Positions 43,172-52,164 of a stretch of DNA of 64,000 nt are shown here, in pieces. The position numbers were made by a program, and so were the translations under genes. The notes beneath the pieces are model-generated. The model had not been told where the DNA came from. It worked only from the letters and a program-made list of their open reading frames with translations, and did no database searches. The stretch is from Thiomicrorhabdus sp965603495. GTDB lineage: Bacteria; Pseudomonadota; Gammaproteobacteria; Thiomicrospirales; Thiomicrospiraceae. Each line of letters begins with the position of its first letter. Positions within the stretch are counted from its first letter, which is position 1. Location: assembly GCA_965603495.1 (NCBI GenBank), contig CBFDDF010000009.1:49560-113559 (forward strand), in the 5' to 3' direction.

Positions 43172-43648
43172 ATGCTTAATTCTAAAACTCGCTTAATACA
43201 GCACTCTTTACGCATCGCGTTACTTGCCCTTGCCGGACTCAGCTTATCAAGCTGTGAACAAACACCACCCGAAAATGTTACGCAATGGCCGATGACAGAA
43301 GATTGTGACCTGCATCAACAAACCTGCATCTCAAAAAAAGATGACCAATCAGTGAGCTTAAAAATTAGTCCACACCCGATCCCAATTGCGCGACCTTTAG
43401 GCATTGAACTCGTGCTGGAAAATCTATCGGCTGAAAAGGTTGAACTCGATATTACGGGCGTTAATATGTATATGGGCTATAACCGGGTGACGCTCACGCC
43501 AGCCTTAGAGCCTGGGCGCTATATTGGGACATCGATGTTGGCATTTTGCACCAATGAAACCATGCAATGGCAGATCACCTTAATGATTCATAATACAGAT
43601 GGTTCTCAAATCCAAATCCCTTATCGCTTAGAAACCCGCAATCGATAG
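43172..43648 (+). CDS. Small periplasmic lipoprotein, function unknown
   Basis: 158 residues. A lipobox (LSLSSC, Cys about 28) follows the signal peptide; the rest looks like a beta-sandwich. GVNMYMGYNRVTL followed by GRYIGTSMLAFC resembles small copper-related lipoproteins seen near SCO-type genes, with Met, Tyr and Cys as possible metal ligands. This is a faint resemblance, not an assignment. No ribosome-binding site stands out. Confidence 0.6.
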   Translation: MLNSKTRLIQHSLRIALLALAGLSLSSCEQTPPENVTQWPMTEDCDLHQQTCISKKDDQSVSLKISPHPIPIARPLGIELVLENLSAEKVELDITGVNMYMGYNRVTLTPALEPGRYIGTSMLAFCTNETMQWQITLMIHNTDGSQIQIPYRLETRNR

Positions 43649-43700
43649 TAATGGCTTCTAATTTAGCGTACCTGGCGGCCTTGCTATGGCTGATCTCAAC

Positions 43701-43726
43701 AAAAAAGGCTAACGTTTTGCCTTTAA
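43701..43726 (-). terminator. Terminator overlapping coaD stop
   Basis: On the minus strand AAAGGC and GCCTTT flank a 9-nt loop and run into TTTTTTG; the hairpin includes the coaD stop codon. Confidence 0.75.
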
Positions 43727-44185
43727 AGCCTCAGCCACTATGGGGTGTACAAACTCAGAAACATCCCCGCCCAAGACCGAAATTTCTCTAACCAAACTGG
43801 ATGAGATAAAAGAATACTGCTCTGAAGGCGTCATAAACATGGTTTCAATTTCGGGTGCCAATTTACGATTCATGGAAGCCAGCTGAAATTCATATTCAAA
43901 ATCAGATACCGCACGTAAACCTCTTAATAGAACATTTCCACCCACTTCATGTACAAAATCGACCAGTAGAGTGTCAAAACCAATCACTTCCACATTTTCA
44001 AATTCGGCTAAAACCGTTTGCGCCAATTTAATACGCTCAGCTAAACTGAATAACGAATTTTTATTACGATTATCTGCCACTGCAATAATTAAGCGATCAT
44101 AAAATCGTGCAGCACGTTTTATAAGGTCGGCATGACCAGAAGTAATAGGATCAAATGTCCCTGGATAAACTGCTGTAATACTCAT
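43709..44185 (-). CDS. coaD: Phosphopantetheine adenylyltransferase
   Basis: Transfers AMP from ATP to 4'-phosphopantetheine, the penultimate CoA step. 158 residues with YPGTFDPITSGHADLI (nucleotide-binding HxGH region), RGLRAVSDFEYEFQLA and the SSSLVREI segment. Hexameric CoaD family. It stands as a single gene here. Confidence 0.97.
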   Translation of the reverse strand: MSITAVYPGTFDPITSGHADLIKRAARFYDRLIIAVADNRNKNSLFSLAERIKLAQTVLAEFENVEVIGFDTLLVDFVHEVGGNVLLRGLRAVSDFEYEFQLASMNRKLAPEIETMFMTPSEQYSFISSSLVREISVLGGDVSEFVHPIVAEALKAKR

Positions 44186-44343
44186 GTAAGACTTCGCTCG
44201 TTAATGGACTTAAACCCTTGCTAGTTCAAGTGGGTTAATTGAATATATTGATGCAGGCCTATGATAACCCGATTAAAAGGGGATTGCGATTGCTTTGGAA
44301 AGGGTTATCATTAAAGACTATTTAGTGATTATTTAGGAGAACA

Positions 44344-44580
44344 ATGATGGAAGCCCCTATACACAGTCTAAAAGCACTTTTCGAACAGCTCGGACTGCCC
44401 AGCTCCGATGACGAAATTCAAGCTTTTGTGCAAGCACATCAAGCACTCACCCTTACGACCAGTTTATCAGATGCGGACTTTTGGACGCCTTCGCAAGCCG
44501 CTTTTTTAGCCGAAGCCATTGCGGAAGATGCCGATTGGTCGAGAATTGTAGATGAGTTAGATCTGCTGTTACGCAGTTAA
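44344..44580 (+). CDS. DUF2789 family small protein
   Basis: 78 residues: MEAPIHSLKALFEQLGLPS and FWTPSQAAFLAEAIAEDADW are the family hallmarks. Function unknown. AGGAGA lies upstream of adjacent ATG codons; the second ATG (44347) is equally likely. Confidence 0.85.
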   Translation: MMEAPIHSLKALFEQLGLPSSDDEIQAFVQAHQALTLTTSLSDADFWTPSQAAFLAEAIAEDADWSRIVDELDLLLRS

Positions 44581-44704
44581 TATCGATTGCTCTAAATAAC
44601 GATTAAATAGGTGTACTCGGCCTGCTTTTTTCATAAGGCTGGGCACGCTTGCAGAACTTTATAATCGGCATAAAAAGCCTGCAAGCTAAATCTGTTTAAG
44701 CGAT

Positions 44705-45337
44705 TTATTCACTTCTAACAAAAAGTCCAAAACGCACTTGAGCAGTGGTTTTCTCGCGATGACAAATCCAACCTTCTGGTAGCTTTGGCCACTCCAGATT
44801 TTTCTCTTGTTCTAAATATAACCAAGCAGCATTATCCGCAACATATCCACTTATAAACAACTTATCCACAGCCCGTTGCATTAGACCTTGATTGAAAGGC
44901 GGGTCTAAAAAAATGATATCAAACGTCTGTTCTGCTGGCTGGTCTAGCCATTTCAAACTATCCCCTTGAATCACTTGAGCAGCGTTAGAGCTTAGCGTTT
45001 TTAGATTGGTTTTTAACTGCTGAGCCGCAGGCATCGAAAGTTCTAAAAAAGTAACTGACTTCGCGCCACGTGACAGGGCTTCAAAGCCTAAAGCGCCACT
45101 GCCCGAAAATACATCTAAACAATGCGCGCCAGGCACTTCAAACTGCAACCAATTAAAGACAGTCTCTCGCACTCTATCAGAGGTGGGACGCAGCCCGTCT
45201 GCCATCAAAACCGGTAATTTACGCCCCCGCCAATCTCCGCCTATAATGCGCACGTCACCCATCTCAGAACCACCAGGCCTGGTAACTTTCGAAACGCGGG
45301 TTTTTACAGAAGTATTTCTAGAAGGTTTTCTGGCCAT
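44705..45337 (-). CDS. rsmD: 16S rRNA (guanine966-N2)-methyltransferase
   Basis: Methylates G966 of 16S rRNA in the small subunit. 210 residues; RIIGGDWRGRKLPV, RPTSDRVRETVFNWL, VFSGSGALGFEALSRGA (SAM site) and FLDPPF (catalytic). The start is the ATG at 45337 rather than the TTG two codons before it. The first 28 residues are a basic non-conserved tail containing an iterated palindrome read as TRPGG, a third codon phase. Confidence 0.95.
   Translation of the reverse strand: MARKPSRNTSVKTRVSKVTRPGGSEMGDVRIIGGDWRGRKLPVLMADGLRPTSDRVRETVFNWLQFEVPGAHCLDVFSGSGALGFEALSRGAKSVTFLELSMPAAQQLKTNLKTLSSNAAQVIQGDSLKWLDQPAEQTFDIIFLDPPFNQGLMQRAVDKLFISGYVADNAAWLYLEQEKNLEWPKLPEGWICHREKTTAQVRFGLFVRSE
45272..45283. 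repeat. Iterated palindrome ACCAGGCCTGGT in rsmD
   Basis: Perfect copy in the variable N-terminal tail, read as Thr-Arg-Pro-Gly; the only copy in this codon phase. Confidence 0.97.
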
Positions 45338-45370
45338 AAACAAGTTCTTTGCAAAAGAAGAGAGGTGACG

Positions 45371-45394
45371 GGTAAAGCCCTTAAGGGCTTTACC
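45371..45394. repeat. 24-bp perfect palindrome between S1-domain gene and rsmD
   Basis: GGTAAAGCCC (45371-45380), TTAA and the complement (45385-45394). No T-run follows on the minus strand, so it is not a clear terminator for the S1-domain gene. It may be a transcript-stabilising hairpin or protein site. Unrelated in sequence to the iterated 12-mer. Confidence 0.6.
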
Positions 45395-45410
45395 AAAAAA
45401 GGAGACTAAA

Positions 45411-46241
45411 TTATTTAACTAAACGAATTTCACCCGGATGAATTGTAATTTTATTGGCTTTAAGCAATCGACCGATGGTTTTTTTATAACTGGCTTTACT
45501 GGCTCGGTAGGCTTGGAAAATCTCATCTGGAGAACTCTTATCAGTGATATTGGAAACACCAGAATTTTCCGCCAAATTCTCTAGAATTTTCTCGCCCAAC
45601 TCATCACGTGCTGCAGCGCCGTGTCTTTGAATGCGTAAGTTGATACGATGGTCAGGACGAATTCCTTTAATATAGCCTTTCAGTTTTTGCCCCATTCTTA
45701 AAGGCTGTAAAATATCTGAATTATGAATCAGCCCTAAATGTGTACCATTTATGACCGCCGTGTAACCCATCTCACTCCGACTCACCACCATTAAACTGAC
45801 TTCCTGACCACTCTTGAAGTTGTCGTTAATTTCATGCAGATGCAGACTCAATTTACTCGATGCGGCAATACGACCACTCAAATCGATGTAGAGATAAACG
45901 CAATAGCCTCGACCTTCTTCCATAGGGACTCGTTGCTCAGCAAACGGTACCATCAAATCTTTAGGCATACCCCAATCCATAAAGGCACCGGTGCGGTTGA
46001 CCTCTTTAACCGTCAAGTAAACCACTTCGCCAACAGAAGCCATTGGTTTTTCTGTGGTGGCGACTAGACGATCTTGCGAATCTAAATGAATAAAGACATC
46101 TAACATCTGTCCAACTTCAGCATTCGCAGGTACATACCGTAGTGGCAGTAAAATCTCGCCTAAATCTCCGCCATCTACATACATGCCGAACTCGACTGAT
46201 TTCACAATCTTGAGTTTATTCATTTGTCCGATATGAGCCAT
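45411..46241 (-). CDS. CvfB/YitL-type S1 RNA-binding protein
   Basis: 276 residues. Repeated S1-like domains: an N-terminal one with VEFGMYVDGGDLGEILLP, a middle one with EVNRTGAFMDWGMPKDLMVP, a third with MGYTAVINGTHLGLIHNSDI, and a C-terminal winged helix (ASYKKTIGRLLKANKITI). The family binds RNA; the Staphylococcus member CvfB affects virulence gene expression. ATG 46241 is chosen for AAGG eight bases upstream rather than the GTG at 46250. Confidence 0.88.
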   Translation of the reverse strand: MAHIGQMNKLKIVKSVEFGMYVDGGDLGEILLPLRYVPANAEVGQMLDVFIHLDSQDRLVATTEKPMASVGEVVYLTVKEVNRTGAFMDWGMPKDLMVPFAEQRVPMEEGRGYCVYLYIDLSGRIAASSKLSLHLHEINDNFKSGQEVSLMVVSRSEMGYTAVINGTHLGLIHNSDILQPLRMGQKLKGYIKGIRPDHRINLRIQRHGAAARDELGEKILENLAENSGVSNITDKSSPDEIFQAYRASKASYKKTIGRLLKANKITIHPGEIRLVK

Positions 46242-46288
46242 TTTGTACACCTTGATAGAGGAATTGCTAAGGATTGAAACAAACCAAA

Positions 46289-46329
46289 AGACCTTTGCAT
46301 GAGTCGATTATCGTCTCATGCAAAGGTCT
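46289..46329 (-). terminator. Strong hairpin between PAS-GGDEF gene and S1-domain gene
   Basis: Two exact 15-base arms (AGACCTTTGCATGAG at 46289-46303, complement at 46315-46329) with an 11-nt loop. On the minus strand TTTTGG follows, a weak U-run, so probably the terminator of the gene ending at 46447. Confidence 0.7.
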
Positions 46330-46353
46330 CTCTAATTAATGAATGCAATTATA

Positions 46354-46365
46354 ACCAGGCCTGGC
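46354..46365. repeat. Near-perfect (11/12) iterated palindrome
   Basis: ACCAGGCCTGGC: the 10-bp core is intact. Intergenic, just beyond the hairpin at 46289-46329 and before the stop of the PAS-GGDEF gene. Confidence 0.8.
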
Positions 46366-46446
46366 CATCTTTATTGCGTTTTACACTTAAGATTTCTCGG
46401 ATAAACTCAAAAAACACACCAAAGCAGCCTGATTAATAAGCCTACC

Positions 46447-48810
46447 TTAACGAATCACCACTTTATTGCGACCAGTTTTTTTAGCTTCATACAAAGCGCC
46501 ATCCACTCTAACCATTAATTCCTGAGCGGTTTCTTGACCTTTCACATCGGTTACACCACAACTAATCGTAAGGTGGGTTACCTCTCCGAAATCCGCTTTT
46601 TCAACAGACTGTCGAATTTTCTCTGCTAATAGCTCTGCATGGGCTAAAGTCGTTTGTGGCGCAATCACTAAAAACTCCTCCCCGCCCCAACGGACAAACA
46701 AATCTGCTTGACGAATCTGCTGTTTGATCAACTCACTCAAAGAGACTAACACCTCATCACCCACTTGATGTCCGTGCTCATCATTCACTGTTTTGAAAAA
46801 ATCGATATCAAATAAAATAATAGATAAAGGAGAGTGATACCTTTTTGCTTGTTGCATCGAGACTTCTAAAAACTCATCACCTCTGTGTCGGTTACCCGCA
46901 CCAGTTAATTTATCCGTTCTCGCCAGTAGTTCATTCTCTTGTTCAGCCAAGACTCTTTCGGTGATATCTTTACCCATGGAAACAAAAGATTGAACGACTT
47001 GTTTGTCATTTAAAATCGGCGTAATGGTTTGCTGCTCATAAAAAATCTGTTTATTCTTCTTCTTATTCACGAAAGTCGCGTGAAAGCTTTCTCCTGCCGA
47101 AATGCTCGCCCACATACGCTCATAGAAATCTTTACTTAACTGATCAGATTTCAATAAATTACTCGGGTGACCCAAAACTTCATCTGGTTCGAACCCGGTA
47201 AACTTATAAAACGCCGGGTTTGCATAGGTGATGATTCCATCTTTATCGGTAATACGAATCAAGTCTTCAGTTTTTTCAACTACCTGCGACAGCAATTTTA
47301 GCTGGGTTTGAGTTTGCTCAATATCAGTAATATCAATCACGGATCCGATCCCAGCATACTTGCCGTGATAAGAGATTGTTTCTGTAATGATTCTCATCGT
47401 TTTGGGCATACCAGACTGGGTAATAATTTTTATATCATGGTAAACCTGCGGGAAGACCTCCCCTTGTAGACGTTTCTTGGTAGTAGATTTAATCCTTTCC
47501 TTTAGCTCGCCTTCCACGAGGTCCCATGGATGCATCTTTACCAGGGATTCTAAGCGATAGTCCACCATTTCTAAAAAAGCGGGGTTGGCATATTCAAAAA
47601 AATTGGTATAGATAAAAATGCCCGCTTGGGCGGTTTCAGCGATGAGTTTAAATTGTTGTTCACTGTCGGCTAACTGCCGTTCAATTTTTTTACGCTCGCT
47701 GATATCTGACGCAAAGACCACATAAGTTTCTTCTGTTCCCCAAGAAATCAACTGCATATTCACTTCAACATCATAAATGCTACCATCTTTACATTTATGG
47801 GTAGTTTCGAAAACTAACTCTTCTAAATTGCTGTTTTCAAATGAATTTAAGAGTGCCTTAAAAGCCGAGGCATTAAATTCTGGCTTAATATCCAAAGGCG
47901 TCATTTCTCGAATTTCATCTAAAGAGTAGCCTATTTTTCGTAAGGCGCCTTGATTCAAATAGGTAAATTTTAAATCTGACTTTCTAAAAATATAAATTTC
48001 GTTAGCGCTGATATCCACCACTTCCCCAAGGGTTTGTGATTCGCACTGACTTTTCTTTTGTTCCGTAATATCAATAATGGTACAAAGGTAACGACTGACG
48101 TCGCCATGATCATCCTTTTCAACCACCGTACGATCTTCTACCCAACGCGCCTCACCATCATCAGTAAGGATTCGATAAACTTGTGTAAACTGCTCGCTAC
48201 CCTGCTCTATAAAACTGACTATGCTGGCTTCAAATTCTGCATAGTCTTCCGGATGCACCAAGTCGATAAAAGTCAATTTTCCCGATTCGAAATCTGCTTT
48301 GCTGTAGCCCCATTGCTCGACATTACTGGAAACAAATTCTACTGGCCATTTGTATTGGTTTTGAAGATAAAAAATGACCGTCTGACTTTTATCAATCAAG
48401 CTCATTAAACGATGTGTCTTTTCTTCCGCGGCATAAATCTCGAGGGAAACATCGCGACACATCGACATCACATCGCCATTTGGCAAATAAATCAGTTCAT
48501 TTTTACGCCAACAATTCCCTTGCTCATCCTCTTTGAACGCTAAGTCTAAACGGCCATTTTCATGCGTACGCCAAACTTTTAATAAAAGGTCATGCAAGCC
48601 AGATTCTTTAGCCCTAGAAAAAACATCCAATATTTTTTTGCCGAGTAATGCTTGCTTAGTCAGCCCTTCGGATTTTTCTGCCGCTTTATTAAATCCCACG
48701 AAAACAAAATCGCCTTTTTCATAACGATAAATCGCAATATTCAGGGGAAAACAGTCAATATCGATTGGATAATCATAACTTTGCACTTTTTTCATAAAAG
48801 GAAATCTCAT
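46447..48810 (-). CDS. Multi-PAS diguanylate cyclase
   Basis: 787 residues, no signal or membrane segment, so cytoplasmic. About five PAS domains in a row (roughly 15-130, 135-255, 270-375, 385-495 and 500-620), then GGDEF (about 630-787) with FDIDFFKTVNDEHGHQVGD and an intact GGEEF. An RxxD inhibitory site (RQAD) lies five residues before it, indicating product feedback. No His kinase domain is seen. ATG 48810 or 48795 could start it; no strong ribosome-binding site decides. Confidence 0.93.
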   Translation of the reverse strand: MRFPFMKKVQSYDYPIDIDCFPLNIAIYRYEKGDFVFVGFNKAAEKSEGLTKQALLGKKILDVFSRAKESGLHDLLLKVWRTHENGRLDLAFKEDEQGNCWRKNELIYLPNGDVMSMCRDVSLEIYAAEEKTHRLMSLIDKSQTVIFYLQNQYKWPVEFVSSNVEQWGYSKADFESGKLTFIDLVHPEDYAEFEASIVSFIEQGSEQFTQVYRILTDDGEARWVEDRTVVEKDDHGDVSRYLCTIIDITEQKKSQCESQTLGEVVDISANEIYIFRKSDLKFTYLNQGALRKIGYSLDEIREMTPLDIKPEFNASAFKALLNSFENSNLEELVFETTHKCKDGSIYDVEVNMQLISWGTEETYVVFASDISERKKIERQLADSEQQFKLIAETAQAGIFIYTNFFEYANPAFLEMVDYRLESLVKMHPWDLVEGELKERIKSTTKKRLQGEVFPQVYHDIKIITQSGMPKTMRIITETISYHGKYAGIGSVIDITDIEQTQTQLKLLSQVVEKTEDLIRITDKDGIITYANPAFYKFTGFEPDEVLGHPSNLLKSDQLSKDFYERMWASISAGESFHATFVNKKKNKQIFYEQQTITPILNDKQVVQSFVSMGKDITERVLAEQENELLARTDKLTGAGNRHRGDEFLEVSMQQAKRYHSPLSIILFDIDFFKTVNDEHGHQVGDEVLVSLSELIKQQIRQADLFVRWGGEEFLVIAPQTTLAHAELLAEKIRQSVEKADFGEVTHLTISCGVTDVKGQETAQELMVRVDGALYEAKKTGRNKVVIR

Positions 48811-49055
48811 ACCTATTTTCTAGGCAAAACCGTTAGTTAATAGCTGACTTACACTACACTTTAAATCGAAGTTTACAAGACCATCTTCTTTCTAGGGGCA
48901 TAAGCAAACTATATCCACTCACAATACATGCCCTGACCGTACCGACAGGCCTTCAAAGAAGGTATATTTAAATAAATGAAGTTGGCCACAATGTAACCCA
49001 TGAGTTTAAGATAAACACTTCAATCGTATGTGACCGACAAGCGTTTTATGGCTAA

Positions 49056-49559
49056 TTATTTTAATAAATCGGCTTCAATCGGGTGATAAAGGCTAGCAGA
49101 TTGAATCAAAGAATTCGCGGTTAAGCAGGCCACCCCATAAACCTCGGTCGTCACGCCGTAGGCTTGATTGACTTTATCCATGAGCCTATCAAAATCACCA
49201 TCACCGGAGAGTAAAATCACAGTATCCACCATGGGTGAAATCTCCATCACATCAATGGTAATCCCAACATCCCAATCGCCTTTTGCAGAACCATCACTAC
49301 GCTGAATATAAGGTTTCAGCTTAATGGTGAATCCCATCTGTTTTAAGGCGTTTTGAAACCTACACTGGCCTTCATTATCACTATCAATCGCATATGCAAT
49401 GGCAGATACAACCTCACCCTGTTGGCTTATACGTTGCCACAGTTTTTGATAATCAAACTGACGACCATAAACCTGGCGCGTGGTGTAATAGATGTTTTGT
49501 ACATCGACAAAAATCGCAATTTTATTGACCGCAGTGGTCGGTGCTGAACTCAAAACCAC
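49056..49559 (-). CDS. NYN-domain (LabA/DUF88-like) predicted ribonuclease
   Basis: 167 residues of the PIN-like NYN fold. Acidic residues appear where the metal site is expected: IAIFVDVQNIYY, KGDWDVGITIDVM and LLSGDGDFDRL. RNA cleavage is inferred from the fold. The coding region overlaps the end of the reading frame at 49550-50227 by ten bases, so both are probably translated from one transcript. Confidence 0.88.
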   Translation of the reverse strand: MVLSSAPTTAVNKIAIFVDVQNIYYTTRQVYGRQFDYQKLWQRISQQGEVVSAIAYAIDSDNEGQCRFQNALKQMGFTIKLKPYIQRSDGSAKGDWDVGITIDVMEISPMVDTVILLSGDGDFDRLMDKVNQAYGVTTEVYGVACLTANSLIQSASLYHPIEADLLK

Positions 49560-50227
49560 TCGAAAATCGCTTCTGAAGATTGGCGTGTTTTAGGATTTGG
49601 AGGGTTCACTCTATAGCCAAAAGCCACCATATAAGCCACTTGATACTCAGAGGTATCCACTCCAAACTCAGCGGCCAACAAGTCATTGGTTTCTTTTTGC
49701 TTGAAGCCTTCAATCGGACAGCTATCTATTTCCATCAAGGCCGCTGAAGTCATCATATTCGCTAACGCGATATAGGTCTGTTTACTCGCCCAATCCCACA
49801 TAGCCCTTTCTGAAGACAGCAGATCAAAATCAGACGCTTGAAATTGCTGATAGAATCCACGGCGCATTTCAATCACATTCTCTGGCAAACTATGCACGTC
49901 TTGCATCATATGTTGAATATAGTCACAGTCATAACGCATGGACTTTGCAGTTCTAGCCAATGCAACCACAAAATGACTGGCACTCGGCAAGGTATTTTGC
50001 GCGCCCCAAACTAATGGTTTCAGCTTTTCACGTAAGTCCATATTTTGTACAACTAAAAATTTCCAAGGTTCAAAACCGAATGAACTCGGGCTCAACCGAG
50101 CCGTTTCTAAAATGGTTTGAAAAACGTCTTGTGGAATTTTTCGATTGGCATCCATTACTTTACAGGCGTGACGAAATTGAAAGGCGTTAAGAATCTGTGA
50201 TTGGAGTTCGACATTGGATTGCGACAT
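49550..50227 (-). CDS. Nitroreductase family NAD(P)H oxidoreductase
   Basis: 225 residues of the FMN nitroreductase fold: FQFRHACKVMDANRKI, ARLSPSSFGFEPWKFLVVQ and, near the C-terminus, PIEGFKQKE. These enzymes reduce nitroaromatics, quinones or enones in vitro; the natural substrate is unknown. It is translationally linked to the NYN gene downstream. Confidence 0.9.
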   Translation of the reverse strand: MSQSNVELQSQILNAFQFRHACKVMDANRKIPQDVFQTILETARLSPSSFGFEPWKFLVVQNMDLREKLKPLVWGAQNTLPSASHFVVALARTAKSMRYDCDYIQHMMQDVHSLPENVIEMRRGFYQQFQASDFDLLSSERAMWDWASKQTYIALANMMTSAALMEIDSCPIEGFKQKETNDLLAAEFGVDTSEYQVAYMVAFGYRVNPPNPKTRQSSEAIFEWF

Positions 50228-50510
50228 GGCTTCATGCTCTCGCTTGAAATAAAACTCGATTGTAAATCAATTGCCGTAATGTTTCATGTGAAACACCCTG
50301 TTAGCAAACAATGACGGGGTAAACCACTCGCATTCTTGGGGGGTAGGGAAGCTCTGATTTGTACCAATTATACGGTCGTAGAAGTGGTTGCCGTGCCTGT
50401 TGATAAGACTTATCAGTTCGATAATAAGTTATTAGCCTGCATAACCAAAGGTTGGGATTGTGGTGTATGAAGGAGATTAGCAACATTTGAGAAGCTAAAA
50501 ACTGAGTCAT

Positions 50511-50546
50511 TTCTTGAGTTTGACCAGGCCTGGTCAAACTCAAGAA
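50511..50546. repeat. 36-bp perfect palindrome centred on the iterated 12-mer
   Basis: Arms of 18 (TTCTTGAGTTTGACCAGG and its exact complement) with no spacer; the centre is ACCAGGCCTGGT (50523-50534). It lies beyond the 3' end of the helicase gene. The outer arms differ from those at 10302-10337. It has only a weak T-rich tail, so termination is possible but not certain. Confidence 0.85.
50523..50534. repeat. Iterated palindrome ACCAGGCCTGGT
   Basis: Perfect copy, the exact centre of the 36-bp palindrome at 50511-50546. Confidence 0.97.
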
Positions 50547-50599
50547 ACAGAATAAAATGTGTACTACTTTAAAATGAGCACATCATTCTTTGGGGCTTT

Positions 50600-51985
50600 T
50601 TAACGTTTATTACCAGAAGTTCTTGACTGGGCTGGCTTTTGACTACGACCGCTCCCGGCGTTTCTTCCACCTGCATTACCGCCAGAACCACTACGTCCAC
50701 CACCGCCAGTGCTTTTACCACCTGCAGGGTTGCTACGCCCACCATTACCACCGGAATTGCCACCAGAACGCTGTCCGTCCTTATGTTCAACACGGTTGCG
50801 CTTAGGACGATTTTCACGCTTTGGTGGTCTTAAATCAGTTTCGGGTAATTTGTGAGCTGGCTCGAATCCTTCCACGACTTGGCGTCTCAGTAACTCTTGT
50901 GTTAAACGCTCGATATCACCCAGCTGCTTCATCTCATCAAAACAAACTAGTGAAACGGCCTCGCCTTTAGAACCTGCACGACCAGTACGACCAATACGGT
51001 GTACATAATCTTCTGGTACATCCGGCAGTTCAAAGTTAACCACATGCGGCAGTTGATCAATATCAATCCCACGTGCGGCAATATCCGTTGCAACCAATAC
51101 CTGGATTTTATAATCTTTAAAATCCGCTAAGGCACGCGTACGTGCACCCTGGCTTTTATTACCGTGAATAGCAGCGGCCTTAATGCCAGCCTTGTCTAAT
51201 AATTTAGTTAGCTTGTTTGCGCCATGCTTGGTGCGAGAGAAGACCAACACTTGATCCCAAACATTGTCGGTAATCATGTGAATCAATAAAGCCGCTTTCT
51301 GACCCTTATCAACCGGGATAATCCACTGGTCTACTGACTTAACGGTCGTATTTGGTGCTGAAACTGAAATTTCTACTGGATTATTAACCAAACCTTTCGC
51401 CAACTGACGAATCTCATTTGAGAAGGTCGCTGAGAACATTAAGTTCTGACGTTTTTTAGGCAAAAACGAGATGACTCTTTTAATGTCATTAATGAAACCC
51501 ATGTCCAACATGCGATCTGCTTCATCCAAAACCAATATTTCTAGTTGATCAAACTTAAGAGCATTTTGGCTATACAAATCTAAAAGACGCCCAGGTGTTG
51601 CAACCAGGATATCAACGCCTCTACGCAACTTCATCATCTGCGGATTGATTTTAACCCCACCAAAGACCACGGCCGAACTCAACGGCAATTTAGCACCGTA
51701 GGTCTCAACACTGTCAGCAACCTGAGCAGCCAACTCGCGAGTTGGCACTAAAATTAATGCACGGATTTTATTTGCTTGAGCTGGCTGACCTTTCATCAAC
51801 AACTCTAAAAGAGGTAACGTAAAACCAGCCGTTTTACCGGTTCCAGTTTGCGCGGCTGCCATGACATCCTTACCTTGAAGTACCGCAGGAATTGCCTGAG
51901 CCTGTATCGGTGACGGCGTATCGTATCCCTGACCAGCGACGGCTTCTAGAAGCGGGGCTGACAAACCTAGGTCGGTAAATTTCAT
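50600..51985 (-). CDS. rhlE: DEAD-box RNA helicase, RhlE type
   Basis: 461 residues: Q motif (MKFTDLGLSAPLLEAVAGQG), Walker A AAQTGTGKTAGF, VPTRELAAQV, ATPGRLLD, VLDEADRMLD, SATFS, VATDIAARGIDI and HRIGRTGRAG. The C-terminal 90 residues are a Gly/Ser/Asn/Arg-rich unstructured tail typical of RhlE. It unwinds RNA, probably in ribosome assembly or cold adaptation. It is monocistronic. Confidence 0.93.
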   Translation of the reverse strand: MKFTDLGLSAPLLEAVAGQGYDTPSPIQAQAIPAVLQGKDVMAAAQTGTGKTAGFTLPLLELLMKGQPAQANKIRALILVPTRELAAQVADSVETYGAKLPLSSAVVFGGVKINPQMMKLRRGVDILVATPGRLLDLYSQNALKFDQLEILVLDEADRMLDMGFINDIKRVISFLPKKRQNLMFSATFSNEIRQLAKGLVNNPVEISVSAPNTTVKSVDQWIIPVDKGQKAALLIHMITDNVWDQVLVFSRTKHGANKLTKLLDKAGIKAAAIHGNKSQGARTRALADFKDYKIQVLVATDIAARGIDIDQLPHVVNFELPDVPEDYVHRIGRTGRAGSKGEAVSLVCFDEMKQLGDIERLTQELLRRQVVEGFEPAHKLPETDLRPPKRENRPKRNRVEHKDGQRSGGNSGGNGGRSNPAGGKSTGGGGRSGSGGNAGGRNAGSGRSQKPAQSRTSGNKR

Positions 51986-52164
51986 ATCGTGTTCTCTTTT
52001 ATTTCTGTGTAAGGATGTGTTTTAAACAACAAGCCGTATAGCTTACAGCAAACCCCCTTTTTTCTCCATCTTTACTAATTGTTTTCGTTATGAATATAAC
52101 CCGCTTCTGAGTGTCGTGAAAGGTATAATTCAGAGTCATTAATTCAATCTAACAGTGGTCACAA

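Larger units (their letters stand above)
50228..50599. other. Gene-free interval holding a 36-bp palindrome
   Basis: Apart from the perfect palindrome at 50511-50546, this 370-base stretch shows no gene. An 80-codon minus-strand frame at 50301-50543 overlaps the palindrome and lacks a ribosome-binding site, so it is not called. Confidence 0.4.

Noticed and set aside
50301..50543. 80-residue minus-strand frame over the 36-bp palindrome
   Set aside because: It runs through the palindrome, has no ribosome-binding site, and its composition is unlike the neighbouring genes.
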